A DNA stretch of 64,000 nucleotides, from positions 1-64,000 of the forward strand of contig CAZLOS010000016.1 in the NCBI GenBank assembly GCA_964561215.1, in the 5' to 3' direction. The stretch comes from JAJFUV01 sp964561215 (lineage in GTDB: Bacteria; Acidobacteriota; Terriglobia; Bryobacterales; Bryobacteraceae). Position numbers and translations under genes: made by a program. The notes beneath the pieces are model-generated. The model saw only the letters and a program-made list of their open reading frames with translations, had not been told where the DNA came from and ran no database searches. Within the stretch, counting starts at the first letter, position 1; each line of letters begins with the position of its first letter. Positions 26,110 through 35,295 of the stretch are shown piece by piece.

Positions 26110-27327
26110 ATGTCAACCGGCAGCAGCCGCCGCGCTTTCATGAGCAGCGCCGCAACGACTATCGGAATGGCCCAAGTGATACCGGGTTTCGATCAGACGC
26201 GCACGGAGGTCGACAAGACGCAGCAGTGGCAGCCATTCAGCGACCGCAAGATCCGGGTAGGACTGGTCGGCTATGGCGTCTGCCGGTTTTCGGCGGAATT
26301 CGAGTTTCAGCACCACCCCAACGTCGAAGTCGTCGCCGTCAGCGATCTGTTCCCCGACCGCTGCGCCGCACTGGCTAAGCGCGTGAATTGTTCCAAGACT
26401 TACCCTTCCCTCGAAGAGATGGTGAAGGATGACCGCATCGAAGCGATCTTCGTGGCCACGGACGCTCCGTCGCACGCCCGGCACTGCATCGAGGTCCTCA
26501 ATCACGGCAAGCACGTCTGCACGGCTGTTCCCGCTTTCCACGGCAACATCGAGGACGCGGAACGGCTGCTGGAGTGCGTCAAGAAGAATCGGGGCCTGGT
26601 CTATGCGATGTTCGAGACCTCCGTCTTCCATGACGATCTATACGCCATGGAGAAGATGTATGCCGCGGATGTTTTCGGCCACATAGTGTACAGCGAAGGA
26701 GAGTATTGCCATCCACATAGCCTGGGCACACCGGCGTTGGATTCCTACAAAGACTGGCGCAAGAACCATGCGCCCATGTGGTATCCCACGCACGCAACGG
26801 CTTATTACGTCGGCGTAGCGCACGGAAGCCTGGTGGACGTAAGCTGCCTGGGAACTGCGCCCTTCGATGCGAGCCAGAGGCAGCCCAACAAGATCGGAAA
26901 CATCTTCAATTCGGAGGTCGGCTTGTTCCGGACCCGCGAAGGCGGGGTATGCCGGATCATCATCTCCGGCTCTCAGGGCGAATACCTGGAAGCGGGCCGG
27001 CTCCGAGGAGAATATGCCGGCTACGACTGGCATAACGGCAGATCCACGGGCTTCGTTGGCGACGCTGCGGGAAAGAAGCGATTTCAAGAGGCGGCAGCCA
27101 AGGGCTTGAAGACGAAGAAGCATGCCCTGCCGCCGGGTGTTTCCCCAGGCGGACACGGCGGCTCCCACGGCTACCTTGGCGACGACTTTATCGACGCCAT
27201 CCTGCGGGGCAGAAAGCCGGCGGTCGATGTGATTCATGCACTGAACATGACCGCACCCGGCTACTACGCCCATCTCTCCGCAATGAAGGGCGGAGAGACG
27301 ATCAAGATTCCGCAATACTCCCTGTAA
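26110..27327 (+). CDS. Tat-signal Gfo/Idh/MocA-family oxidoreductase
   Basis: A 405-residue NAD(P)-dependent oxidoreductase. A start at 26110 is supported by AAGGAG at 26096-26101 and gives a Tat-type leader (SSRRAFMSSAATTIG). The Rossmann motif is VGLVGYGVCRFS, and the EVLNHGKHVCTAVP stretch corresponds to the family's EKP motif with the Lys-Pro pair altered. By family it oxidises or reduces a sugar, inositol or related polyol; substrate unknown. It follows the TonB receptor and precedes an enolase-superfamily enzyme, suggesting a sugar-uptake and catabolism group. Confidence 0.87.
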   Translation: MSTGSSRRAFMSSAATTIGMAQVIPGFDQTRTEVDKTQQWQPFSDRKIRVGLVGYGVCRFSAEFEFQHHPNVEVVAVSDLFPDRCAALAKRVNCSKTYPSLEEMVKDDRIEAIFVATDAPSHARHCIEVLNHGKHVCTAVPAFHGNIEDAERLLECVKKNRGLVYAMFETSVFHDDLYAMEKMYAADVFGHIVYSEGEYCHPHSLGTPALDSYKDWRKNHAPMWYPTHATAYYVGVAHGSLVDVSCLGTAPFDASQRQPNKIGNIFNSEVGLFRTREGGVCRIIISGSQGEYLEAGRLRGEYAGYDWHNGRSTGFVGDAAGKKRFQEAAAKGLKTKKHALPPGVSPGGHGGSHGYLGDDFIDAILRGRKPAVDVIHALNMTAPGYYAHLSAMKGGETIKIPQYSL

Positions 27328-27375
27328 ATCGGCAGGAAACGGAGTTGCTTCCCCCGCTCCCCGCGAACTCTAGCC

Positions 27376-27381
27376 TATAAT
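27376..27381 (+). promoter_or_regulatory. Candidate -10 box
   Basis: A perfect TATAAT 18 bases before the next gene's start, in a context TAGCCTATAATCGG. No matching -35 at the usual spacing. Confidence 0.3.
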
Positions 27382-27398
27382 CGGCGAGGGGAGCAAGC

Positions 27399-28718
27399 AT
27401 GAACCGACGCAGCTTTGTGCGAGGGGCGCTCGCCGCGCCTTCCGCGGCGGTCCCGTTATCCGCTCAAGAGCAGTACGAAAAGAAGACGCGCGGTCTGGCG
27501 CCGTTGAAGATCACCGGGGTAAAGGCCATCACCACCAGCGGCGGGCGCGGCTACCAGTGGGTGTTCGTCAAAGTGCTCACCAGCGAGCCGGGGCTGTACG
27601 GGCTCGGTTCGGCGAGCAACGTGAACATGGCGTGGGCGGTGGCGGCGGCCATTGAGAAACACTTCGGCCCGTTCTGGACCGGCCGCGATCCCGACCGCAT
27701 CGAAGATCTCTGGCAGAGCACCAACGTGCGCGGTTACTGGCGCAACTCGACCATCCACAACAACGCGCTCAGCGGCCTCGACATGGCGCTATGGGACATC
27801 AAGGGAAAGCGCGCCGGGATGCCCGTCTATGAGTTGCTCGGCGGCAAGGCTCGCGAGGCGGTCCCTTGTTACGCGCACGCCGACGGCCGGGACCCGCAGC
27901 AGGTGGAAGACAACATCCGCAAATTCATGGAGCAGGGCTACCGCCACGTGCGCGCCCAACTCGGCGGATACGGGGGCGGCGGCTTCATCCCGCCGGGCCA
28001 GGGCAGCCGTCCCGCGGGCGGCTTCCAAGGGGCCGCCATGGACGAGGACACGTACCTGCATGCAGTACCCAGACTGTTCGACCACCTGCGGGAGAAGCTT
28101 GGCTGGGACGTGAAGCTGTTGCACGACGTGCACGAGCGCATCTCACCCACCAAGGCCGTCGAGTTCGCCAAGCGCATGGAGCAGTACCATCTCTTCTTCC
28201 TCGAAGACGCGCTCTCGCCGGAGCAGATCGCGTGGTTCCGCAACATCCGGCAGGTCTGCACGACTCCGCTGGCGATGGGCGAAACTTTCACCAGCCCGCT
28301 CGAATACATGCCGCTGGTTTCCGAACGCCTCATCGACTTCGTGCGCAACCGCGTCTCGCAGACCGGCGGCATCACGCAGGCCAAGAAGACCGCCGCGGTG
28401 TGCGAAGCGTTCGGCGTGCGGACGGCGTTCCAGGAGGGCGGCGACAACGATCCCATCAACCAGCTCGCCAGCTACCACGTGGATATGTCGATTTCGAGCT
28501 TCGGCATCCAGGAAGACAACCGCTTCCCCGACCAGGTCCACGAAATGATGCCGGGCGCCGCGCGGATCAAGGGCGGTTACATGTACGGCAGCGGGTCGCC
28601 CGGGCTCGGCATCGACCTTCACGAAGAAATCGCAATGAAGTACCCCATGCAGGTGCTGCCGGGGCAGCCACATTGGACCGAAGTGCGCGGCATGGACGGC
28701 AGCGTCGTCAAGCCATAA
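27399..28718 (+). CDS. Tat-signal RspA/ManD-like enolase-superfamily protein with altered active site
   Basis: A 439-residue protein of the mandelate racemase superfamily, most like mannonate dehydratase/RspA (LLHDVHERISPTKA, PLAMGETF). A Tat-like leader (MNRRSFVRG) is present. Metal ligands D243, E269 and E295 are spaced 26 and 26 residues as in the family. The residue expected to be the catalytic His, 50 after the last ligand, is Gln345 within FQEGGDNDP, where RspA/ManD proteins carry an HGP(T/G)D motif. The rest, including SFGIQEDNRFP, is intact. It may act on a different substrate, use another base or be non-catalytic. Confidence 0.82.
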   Translation: MNRRSFVRGALAAPSAAVPLSAQEQYEKKTRGLAPLKITGVKAITTSGGRGYQWVFVKVLTSEPGLYGLGSASNVNMAWAVAAAIEKHFGPFWTGRDPDRIEDLWQSTNVRGYWRNSTIHNNALSGLDMALWDIKGKRAGMPVYELLGGKAREAVPCYAHADGRDPQQVEDNIRKFMEQGYRHVRAQLGGYGGGGFIPPGQGSRPAGGFQGAAMDEDTYLHAVPRLFDHLREKLGWDVKLLHDVHERISPTKAVEFAKRMEQYHLFFLEDALSPEQIAWFRNIRQVCTTPLAMGETFTSPLEYMPLVSERLIDFVRNRVSQTGGITQAKKTAAVCEAFGVRTAFQEGGDNDPINQLASYHVDMSISSFGIQEDNRFPDQVHEMMPGAARIKGGYMYGSGSPGLGIDLHEEIAMKYPMQVLPGQPHWTEVRGMDGSVVKP

Positions 28719-28725
28719 TGAAAGG

Positions 28726-31104
28726 GTGAGACTCACAATCCTGCGTGGTTGGATGCGGCTTGCGCTGGCCGCGATCTTTGCGCTGCATCTGGCCTGGGGC
28801 GCGCCCCCCACGCCCGCCGCCCATTTCGGCGAGCCCCTTGGGCGGGACGGCACCGTTCTGGATTGGGACAAAGTAGTCTCATATTTCCAGGAACTCGAAA
28901 AGTCGAGCGGCCGGATCAAGGTGCAGACGCTGGGCCAGACAACGGGAGGCCGGCCGCTGATCGCCGCATTCATCTCGGACGAGACCACGCTGAAGAATCT
29001 GGACCGCTGCCAGGCCAACCAGAAGAAACTGGCGGATCCGCGCCGCACCTTGCCGGCCGAGGCGGAGCAACTGATTGCGCGAAGCAAGGCGGTGGTTGCG
29101 ATCACCTGCTCGATTCACTCCAATGAGCTTGCCTCGACGCATACCGCCGCTGAATGGGCCTACCGGCTGATCACCGGGGACACGCCGAAGCTGCGCGCCA
29201 TACGCGCGAATGTGATTCTCATCCTGGTGCCCTCGCTGAATCCCGATGGCGTGGACCTGGTCACCCGTTGGTATCGAAAGACCTATGGCACGCAATTTGA
29301 GGGCACTACGCCGCCGGAGCTTTACCAGAAGTACACCGGGCACGACAACAACCGCGACTGGTACATGTTCACCCAGGTGGAAATGCGCCTGGTCGCCGGG
29401 CAGCTGTTCAACCGCTGGCTCCCGCAGATCGTCTACGACGTGCACCAGATGGGCCAGCGCGGCGCGCGTATGTTCGTTCCGCCATGGATCGACCCCATCG
29501 AGCCGAACATCGACCCGATCATCGCGCAGGAGTGCAACATGGTGGGCGCCGGAATCGCGGCGGATCTTACGGCCGCGGGCAAGACCGGCGTGCTGATCCA
29601 CGCGCTGTTCGATTACTGGACGCCGGGGCGCCACTATCAGTCCTACCACGGCGGATTGCGCATCCTCAGCGAATCCGCCAGCGCGCGCCTGGCTTCGCCC
29701 GTCCAGATTGCGGCGGAGCAACTCGATCCGCGCGAGAGTTCCTGGAACTATCTGGAGCCGTGGCCCGGCGGACAATGGCGGCTGCGCGACATCATGGACT
29801 ACCAGTTGATCGCCATGGAGTCGGTCGCGTTCCAGGCCGCCTCCAGGCGCGAGGATTTCCTGCGCAACTTCTATCGCATCCACCAGCGCGCGGTATCGCG
29901 CAAGACGCCGTACGCGTTCGTCGTGCCCGCCATGCAGCGCGACCCGGGCGCCACGCGGAAACTGCTGGAGACGCTGTCGTTCGGACTGGTGGAGATCGAC
30001 CGCGCCGAGGCGCCGTTCACCGCTGGCGGCAGAAGCTACCCGGCGGAAAGCTACGTGATTCGCCTCGCCCAACCTTATGGGGCTTACGCGAAGACGCTGC
30101 TCGAACGTCAGCGCTATCCCAACCTGCGCCAGTACCCCGGCGGCCCGCCCAAGCGCCCCTATGACGTCACCGCACACACTTTGCCGTTGCTCATGGGCGT
30201 CGAGGTGGACACCGTCGCGGAACCTTTCGCGGCGCGGCTCAAGCGAGCCGCCAACTTCGCGGCCGCGCCATCGCTGGCCGCCTCGGACACCGAGGCCTGG
30301 CGCGGAATCAATCGTGCCTGGAACGCCGGCGGCGCGGTCTACCGCGACATGTCCACGGGCGACTTCTACACGGGCGACGTGCGTGGCCGGAATGTGAAGC
30401 AGATCGCGCGGCCGCGCGTCGGCCTTTACAAGGGGTTCGTTCCGAACACGGATGAGGGTTGGACGCGCTGGGTGCTCGAGCGGTTCGGCTTCGCTTACAC
30501 GAGCCTCGGCAATCGCGAGATCCAGCAGGGCGGTCTTCACCATTCCTATGATGTGCTCGTGTTCGCCGACCAACGCGCCACAACCATCGAAGAAGGCTAC
30601 CGCGCAGGAGCCATGCCGCCTGAATACTGCGGCGGGCTGGGCGAGAAGGGAGCCGCCGCGCTGAAGGAGTTTCTCCATTCCGGCGGAACGCTGGTTTTCT
30701 TCAACGAGGCGACCGAATACGCCTTCAAGCGGCTGGGAGTGTCCGTGAAAGGCGGGCTGGGCGAATCCTCCAAGCGTGACTTGTACTGCCCGGGTTCGCT
30801 GCTCCGCGTGAAGTTGAAGGCGCGGCATCCGCTCACGCTGGGCTTGCCGGAGGAGATCGCCATCTGGATGGGCTCGAGTCCGGTGTGGGAAGTCGAGGAC
30901 CCGATGAGCGTGGCGCGCTACCCGCAATCCGCGATACTCGAATCCGGCTGGCTACTCGGAGAACGGCATCTGGCCGGGCGCACGGCGCTCGCCGATGTGC
31001 CCTACGGCGCGGGCCGCGTGATCCTGTTCGGCATGCGCCCGCAATATCGGGGTCAGAGCTACCAGACGTTCAAGCTGTTTTTCAATGCGCTGCTCGGCCG
31101 GTGA
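28726..31104 (+). CDS. M14-family zinc metallocarboxypeptidase (secreted)
   Basis: A 792-residue secreted peptidase. The GTG at 28726 is used; the ATG at 28753 would also leave a signal peptide. The M14 zinc motif HxxE is seen as H131-S-N-E134 (SIHSNELAST), the third zinc ligand as H240 in YDVHQMG, and the HDNNRD substrate-binding segment at 206-211. The last 300 residues form a family-typical accessory region containing a possible class I amidotransferase-like fold. It probably degrades peptides in the periplasm or outside. Its end overlaps the convergent aminotransferase gene by 23 bases. Confidence 0.88.
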   Translation: MRLTILRGWMRLALAAIFALHLAWGAPPTPAAHFGEPLGRDGTVLDWDKVVSYFQELEKSSGRIKVQTLGQTTGGRPLIAAFISDETTLKNLDRCQANQKKLADPRRTLPAEAEQLIARSKAVVAITCSIHSNELASTHTAAEWAYRLITGDTPKLRAIRANVILILVPSLNPDGVDLVTRWYRKTYGTQFEGTTPPELYQKYTGHDNNRDWYMFTQVEMRLVAGQLFNRWLPQIVYDVHQMGQRGARMFVPPWIDPIEPNIDPIIAQECNMVGAGIAADLTAAGKTGVLIHALFDYWTPGRHYQSYHGGLRILSESASARLASPVQIAAEQLDPRESSWNYLEPWPGGQWRLRDIMDYQLIAMESVAFQAASRREDFLRNFYRIHQRAVSRKTPYAFVVPAMQRDPGATRKLLETLSFGLVEIDRAEAPFTAGGRSYPAESYVIRLAQPYGAYAKTLLERQRYPNLRQYPGGPPKRPYDVTAHTLPLLMGVEVDTVAEPFAARLKRAANFAAAPSLAASDTEAWRGINRAWNAGGAVYRDMSTGDFYTGDVRGRNVKQIARPRVGLYKGFVPNTDEGWTRWVLERFGFAYTSLGNREIQQGGLHHSYDVLVFADQRATTIEEGYRAGAMPPEYCGGLGEKGAAALKEFLHSGGTLVFFNEATEYAFKRLGVSVKGGLGESSKRDLYCPGSLLRVKLKARHPLTLGLPEEIAIWMGSSPVWEVEDPMSVARYPQSAILESGWLLGERHLAGRTALADVPYGAGRVILFGMRPQYRGQSYQTFKLFFNALLGR

Positions 31105-32203
31105 AGAATCCGCGCACAGCCGCGCATACTCGCTCGACCTGGTCTCGCCGCAACTCGGGGTACATCGGCAAGCTGAGCACCTCTCGCGCCGCGGCGTTGG
31201 TTGCTGCAAGCGAATCGGCCCGCGTCACGCGGTCCCGGTAAGCCGGCTGCAAGTGCACCGGGACCGGGTAGTGGATCAGGGCGCCGATGCTCGACTGCGT
31301 CAGATGCTCGCGCAGCGCGTCGCGGCGCACGGTTCGCACCACGTATTGATGAAACACATGCGTTGCTCCGTCCGCGACGGCGGGCAGTGTAAGCGGCAGA
31401 CCGGCGAGCAACTCGCCATACCACGAGGCAATCTCGCGCCGGCGCGCGTTTTCAACTTCCAGATATCGCAACTTCACCCGCAGGATGGCGGCCTGCATTT
31501 CGTCCAGGCGCGAATTGAGGCCCGCCTCGCTCGAAACATAGCGCTCCCGCCAGCCGTATTCGCGCAGCGAGCGGATTCTCGCAGCCAGTCCGGTGTCGCC
31601 GCTGACGACGGCGCCGCCGTCACCCAACGCGCCCAGGTTCTTGGTGGGGTAGAAACTGAACGCTCCGATGCGCCCCCATGTGCCGGTCGCCCGCCTATCG
31701 AGCTTCGCGCCGTGCGACTGCGCGCAGTCTTCGATCACCGCGGCGCCGTATGATTCGGCAATCTTGAGGATTGGAGCCAGCGCGGCGGGATGCCCGTAGA
31801 GGTGCACGGGGATCACGGCCTTCACTTTCGGGCCCATGACGCTCCGAAGGCTCGCCGGATCCATGGTGTAGGTTTCCGGATCGATGTCGACCAGAAGCGG
31901 CGCGGCGCCCGCCAATTCGATCGCGGCCACGGTAGCCACGGCCGTATGCGACACGGTGGCTACGAGGTCCCCTGCCCCGGCGCCGAGACCGCGCAGCGCG
32001 ATGTGGATCGCATCGGTACCGCTCGCGACTCCCACGGCATACGGCACGTCCAGGAAGGCGGCGAACTCGCGCTCGAAGGCGGCTACTTCCTCGCCGAGGA
32101 TGTACCAACCGCTCGAGAGAACCCGCGCCATCGCGGTTTCGATTTCCGCTTTATGCGCGAGCACGTTCGCGTAAGGGCTGTTCTGTGGAATGTCCAGGGC
32201 CAC
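31082..32203 (-). CDS. DegT/DnrJ/EryC1/StrS-family aminotransferase
   Basis: A 373-residue PLP enzyme that puts an amino group on nucleotide-linked keto sugars. The PLP Lys188 lies in AFSFYPTKNLGALGDGG; the cofactor-contact segments SGTDAIHIAL and VIEDCAQSHGA are present. It is the last gene of a minus-strand run with an epimerase and a GT9 glycosyltransferase, which suggests making an amino sugar for surface glycan or lipopolysaccharide. Its substrate cannot be named. Confidence 0.92.
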   Translation of the reverse strand: MALDIPQNSPYANVLAHKAEIETAMARVLSSGWYILGEEVAAFEREFAAFLDVPYAVGVASGTDAIHIALRGLGAGAGDLVATVSHTAVATVAAIELAGAAPLLVDIDPETYTMDPASLRSVMGPKVKAVIPVHLYGHPAALAPILKIAESYGAAVIEDCAQSHGAKLDRRATGTWGRIGAFSFYPTKNLGALGDGGAVVSGDTGLAARIRSLREYGWRERYVSSEAGLNSRLDEMQAAILRVKLRYLEVENARRREIASWYGELLAGLPLTLPAVADGATHVFHQYVVRTVRRDALREHLTQSSIGALIHYPVPVHLQPAYRDRVTRADSLAATNAAAREVLSLPMYPELRRDQVERVCAAVRGFFTGRAAH

Positions 32204-32218
32204 GGCTTCGTCCCGACC

Positions 32219-33205
32219 TTAAACGTAGTGCTCCAGGTACTCGCGATAATACGCCAGCGTGCGCGCAAGCCCGTCGCGCAAGGCCACGCGCGGCGCCCAG
32301 CCGAGCACCGAACGGATCAGCTTGTCGTCGGCGTAATAGTCGCCGATGTCGATGTGCTTACGGTCTTCGGGGAACGACTTCTGCTCGAATTCCCCGCCCC
32401 CGTTCAACTCCACCAGCAGCCTGGCGAGATCCAGCAGGCTGATCACCGAATCGCCGCCCACATTGAAAACGCACCCCGCGGAGTTCTTGTCCAGGGCCGC
32501 GAGCATGAGCGCTTGCACGGCGTCGTCCACGTAAGTGAAATCGCGAAGTTGCCGCCCTTCCCACACTTCGAACGGCTGTCCTTCAACGACGAGCCGCAGC
32601 CACACGCCCAGGAACGTCTGGCGCGCGTCACGCACGCGCATGCGCGGGCCGTAAGTGTTCGTGAGCCGCAGCGAGCAACCGTGAATTCCGAACACGTTGT
32701 TGTAGAGGATGTGATACCACTCCCCGGCCATCTTGTTAATGCCGTTCACATCCACCGGCCGCAGCAGGTGCGTCTCATCCACCGGCAGGTAATCCGGCTT
32801 TCCGTAAATCTGGCGCGTGCTGGCGAAGATTACCCTCACCGTCGGATTGTACTTACGGCAGGCTTCCAGAATCGACAGTTGCGCGCCGCAGTTGATGTCC
32901 AGATCGGTGAACGGATCGAGCATCGAATCGAGGTGGCTGGTCTGGCCCGCAAGGTTGAACAGGTAATCGTGTCCCTGAACCATGTAGCGCATGCTGTGCG
33001 GGTCCCGCACGTCCGAAATGTTCACCTTGACGCGCGATTCGATACCGTCGATGTTGAAGAGATTGCCGCCATACTCGGGCGCCATGCTGTCCAGGAGCAC
33101 GACCTCTGCCCCGGCCTCCAACAGACGGCGGGCGAGATTCGAGCCGATGAAGCCCAAACCGCCGGTGATCAGGACGCGCGCCCCGTCGAACGCTTTATCG
33201 TTCAT
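32219..33205 (-). CDS. NAD-dependent nucleotide-sugar epimerase/dehydratase, Tyr to Asn at YxxxK
   Basis: A 328-residue extended short-chain dehydrogenase. The NAD motif GGLGFIG (15-21), the DINCGAQLSILEACR helix, S129-T130 and the RLTNTYGPR segment match UDP-glucose-4-epimerase-like proteins. The usual catalytic YxxxK reads N154-G-I-N-K158. The change looks like a subfamily trait because the surrounding sequence is well kept. The product probably modifies a sugar nucleotide for the neighbouring aminotransferase and glycosyltransferase. It overlaps the upstream gene's stop by 4 bases (ATGA) and ends 15 bases before the aminotransferase start. Confidence 0.88.
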   Translation of the reverse strand: MNDKAFDGARVLITGGLGFIGSNLARRLLEAGAEVVLLDSMAPEYGGNLFNIDGIESRVKVNISDVRDPHSMRYMVQGHDYLFNLAGQTSHLDSMLDPFTDLDINCGAQLSILEACRKYNPTVRVIFASTRQIYGKPDYLPVDETHLLRPVDVNGINKMAGEWYHILYNNVFGIHGCSLRLTNTYGPRMRVRDARQTFLGVWLRLVVEGQPFEVWEGRQLRDFTYVDDAVQALMLAALDKNSAGCVFNVGGDSVISLLDLARLLVELNGGGEFEQKSFPEDRKHIDIGDYYADDKLIRSVLGWAPRVALRDGLARTLAYYREYLEHYV

Positions 33206-34440
33206 GATTTCCCCGTAATATACTCCAGCGCGGCGAACGTATCGGCCAGAACCTTGGCGGGATCCTGGTCAGTCACTTGGACGACCCGTATCGGACCCTT
33301 GCCGGAAGGCCGCCAGCGTTCGTACATCCGCCCACAGGGAAAGCCCGCGAACACGCTGACCAGCGGGGTGCCGCACGCGGCGGCGACGTGTCCTCCCGCC
33401 GAATCGTAGCCCACGAACAGGCGGCTGGCCTTGATGGTGGCCGCAAACAGCGCGAAGGCCCCGTCCAAAATGTGTGCCGCACTTGAAGGCACGCGCGCTT
33501 GGCGCAGGGCGCGATCGACGCGCGCGGCTTCCTCGCCGCCCGCACCCCGGTCGATCGCCAGCGGAAGCCCGGTCGCGGCCAGCCGCGCCAACAGCTCGGC
33601 TTCAAACGGATCACGGACGCGCTTGGCGGGATTTTCGCCCACGCCGAGGCTGACAGCGATTCCCGGCGGAGGAACCTCCGCCGCGGGAAGCGGAGCGATG
33701 TAGGCCCGCGCATCTTCCACGCCAAAGGTCTCGCTCACCCAGCGTTTGGCCAACACTCCAAGCGGTTCACTGCCGCCGCTCGCATAGGCGCGGCTCTCGA
33801 AAAAGTAGTATTGCCCCTCGTCGCACACCGGAAGCAGGCCGAGCTGCGTGAGCCGCGAGTCGGGATCGATCACGATGGTTCCGGCTCGCGCGGCTGCTCC
33901 TCTCACGAGCGGCCAGGCGGCGAGCCGGTCGCGCAAGGCGCCGCTTCGTGGATAAGGAATCTCCAGATGCTCGATGCGCGGATCGGCGGCGAACAGTTCG
34001 TAACACTTGCGCGGGCCGGCGTAGACGATGCGAGCGCCGGGGAAGCGCCGTTTTGCGGCATCTAACATCACGCTGGTGATGGCGACGTCGGCGCCCAGGG
34101 TCACGCGGGAGAGAACCAGCACGGTGTGGACGCTTTGCGGCGCGGCCTCGAATACACGCGGCACACGAACGCGCCGGTAGCGTGCCGCCAATTCGTCCGC
34201 ATCCAGATCCCCGCACACCAGCGCCAGCACGCGCGAGAATTCCCGCGCGTAGACATCGCAAAGTAACGGATCGAAGCGGTCGGCCAGCGGCTCAACCAGA
34301 CCTGTGAAGAGCGCTTTGTTGGCGGCTTCCGAGTCCGCGGCCCCGGCGAGCGTCCGCACAGCCTCGTCCGGCCACGCGGCGCCATCGAGCGAGAGCCGCA
34401 GCAGTTCGCGCGCGAGTTCTTCAGGCGAAGTACTTGCCAA
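33202..34440 (-). CDS. GT9-like glycosyltransferase (heptosyltransferase type)
   Basis: A 412-residue protein. From residue 110 it has the GT9 plan: VHTVLVLSRVTLGADVAIT near the start of the first Rossmann domain and RLFVGYDSAGGHVAAACGTPLVSVFAG in the second, the donor-binding segment of heptosyltransferases. The N-terminal 100 residues are helical and not recognised. TTG at 34440 is the likely start and overlaps mtnP by 20 bases. Together with the epimerase and aminotransferase it suggests synthesis of a surface glycan. Confidence 0.8.
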   Translation of the reverse strand: MASTSPEELARELLRLSLDGAAWPDEAVRTLAGAADSEAANKALFTGLVEPLADRFDPLLCDVYAREFSRVLALVCGDLDADELAARYRRVRVPRVFEAAPQSVHTVLVLSRVTLGADVAITSVMLDAAKRRFPGARIVYAGPRKCYELFAADPRIEHLEIPYPRSGALRDRLAAWPLVRGAAARAGTIVIDPDSRLTQLGLLPVCDEGQYYFFESRAYASGGSEPLGVLAKRWVSETFGVEDARAYIAPLPAAEVPPPGIAVSLGVGENPAKRVRDPFEAELLARLAATGLPLAIDRGAGGEEAARVDRALRQARVPSSAAHILDGAFALFAATIKASRLFVGYDSAGGHVAAACGTPLVSVFAGFPCGRMYERWRPSGKGPIRVVQVTDQDPAKVLADTFAALEYITGKS

Positions 34441-35281
34441 CGATCGGCTCCAGCTTCTTCCGGGTCTCCTCGGGAACCAGCTTGCGATCCGTAATGATGG
34501 CGTTGGCCAGCGCGGAACCGCACTTGCACGCGCGCTTTTCGGGCATGGCGGCGACGCTGGCCGCCACCACGCGCGCCGCGTGCGCGGCGTTCTGGGTCAG
34601 GCACGAAACGATCTGCTCGACCGTGACGGCGTCGTGGTCGGGATGCCAGCAGTCGTAATCGGTGACCATGGCCACGGTCGCGTAGCAGATCTCGGCTTCG
34701 CGCGCGAGTTTGGCTTCCTGGAGATTGGTCATGCCGACCACGTCCATGCCCCAACTGCGATAGAGTTCGCTCTCGGCCTTGGTCGAAAACGCCGGCCCTT
34801 CCATGCAAACGTAGGTGCCGCCCTTCTTGACGCTCACGCCTTCGCCGGCGGCCGCCTTGTAGACGACATCGGCGACCTCGGGGCAAATCGGATCCGAAAA
34901 GCTCACATGCACCACGAGCCCTTCCCCGAAGAAAGTCGAGGCCCGGTTGTGGGTGCGGTCCACGAACTGGTCCGGCAGGACGAAATCCATGGGGCGGTGC
35001 CCCTGCTTGAGGGAACCGACGGCGCTCAGCGAGATGATGCGCTCCACGCCCAGCTTCTTGAACCCGAAAATGTTGGCGCGGAAGTTCAATTCCGAAGGCG
35101 AGATGCGATGGCCCCGGCCATGCCGCGCGAGAAACGCGACATCCTTCCCTGCCAGCCTGCCCACGACGTAGCTGTCCGAAGGAGCGCCCCACGGCGTATC
35201 GACCGCCACCTCGTGCTGCGCTTCAAAACCGGGCATGGAATAAAGCCCGCTGCCTCCGATGATGCCGATTTTCGCTGTCAA
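34421..35281 (-). CDS. mtnP: S-methyl-5'-thioadenosine phosphorylase
   Basis: A 286-residue purine nucleoside phosphorylase-family enzyme that splits methylthioadenosine into adenine and 5-methylthioribose-1-phosphate in methionine salvage. It has IGIIGGSGLYSMPGF, LARHGRGHRISPSELNFRAN, CMEGPAFSTKAESELYR and the purine-pocket VTDYDCWH. The TTG at 35281 is chosen because GGAGAG lies at 35287-35292 and the protein begins exactly where the family does. Its 3' end overlaps the GT9 gene by 20 bases, so it leads this run. Confidence 0.93.
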   Translation of the reverse strand: MTAKIGIIGGSGLYSMPGFEAQHEVAVDTPWGAPSDSYVVGRLAGKDVAFLARHGRGHRISPSELNFRANIFGFKKLGVERIISLSAVGSLKQGHRPMDFVLPDQFVDRTHNRASTFFGEGLVVHVSFSDPICPEVADVVYKAAAGEGVSVKKGGTYVCMEGPAFSTKAESELYRSWGMDVVGMTNLQEAKLAREAEICYATVAMVTDYDCWHPDHDAVTVEQIVSCLTQNAAHAARVVAASVAAMPEKRACKCGSALANAIITDRKLVPEETRKKLEPIVGKYFA

Positions 35282-35295
35282 TGAATTCTCTCCGG

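Noticed and set aside
28879..30927. A 682-codon open frame antisense to the M14 peptidase
   Set aside because: Shadow of a GC-rich gene: no ribosome site, low-complexity Arg/Ala/His-rich translation and no recognisable domain.
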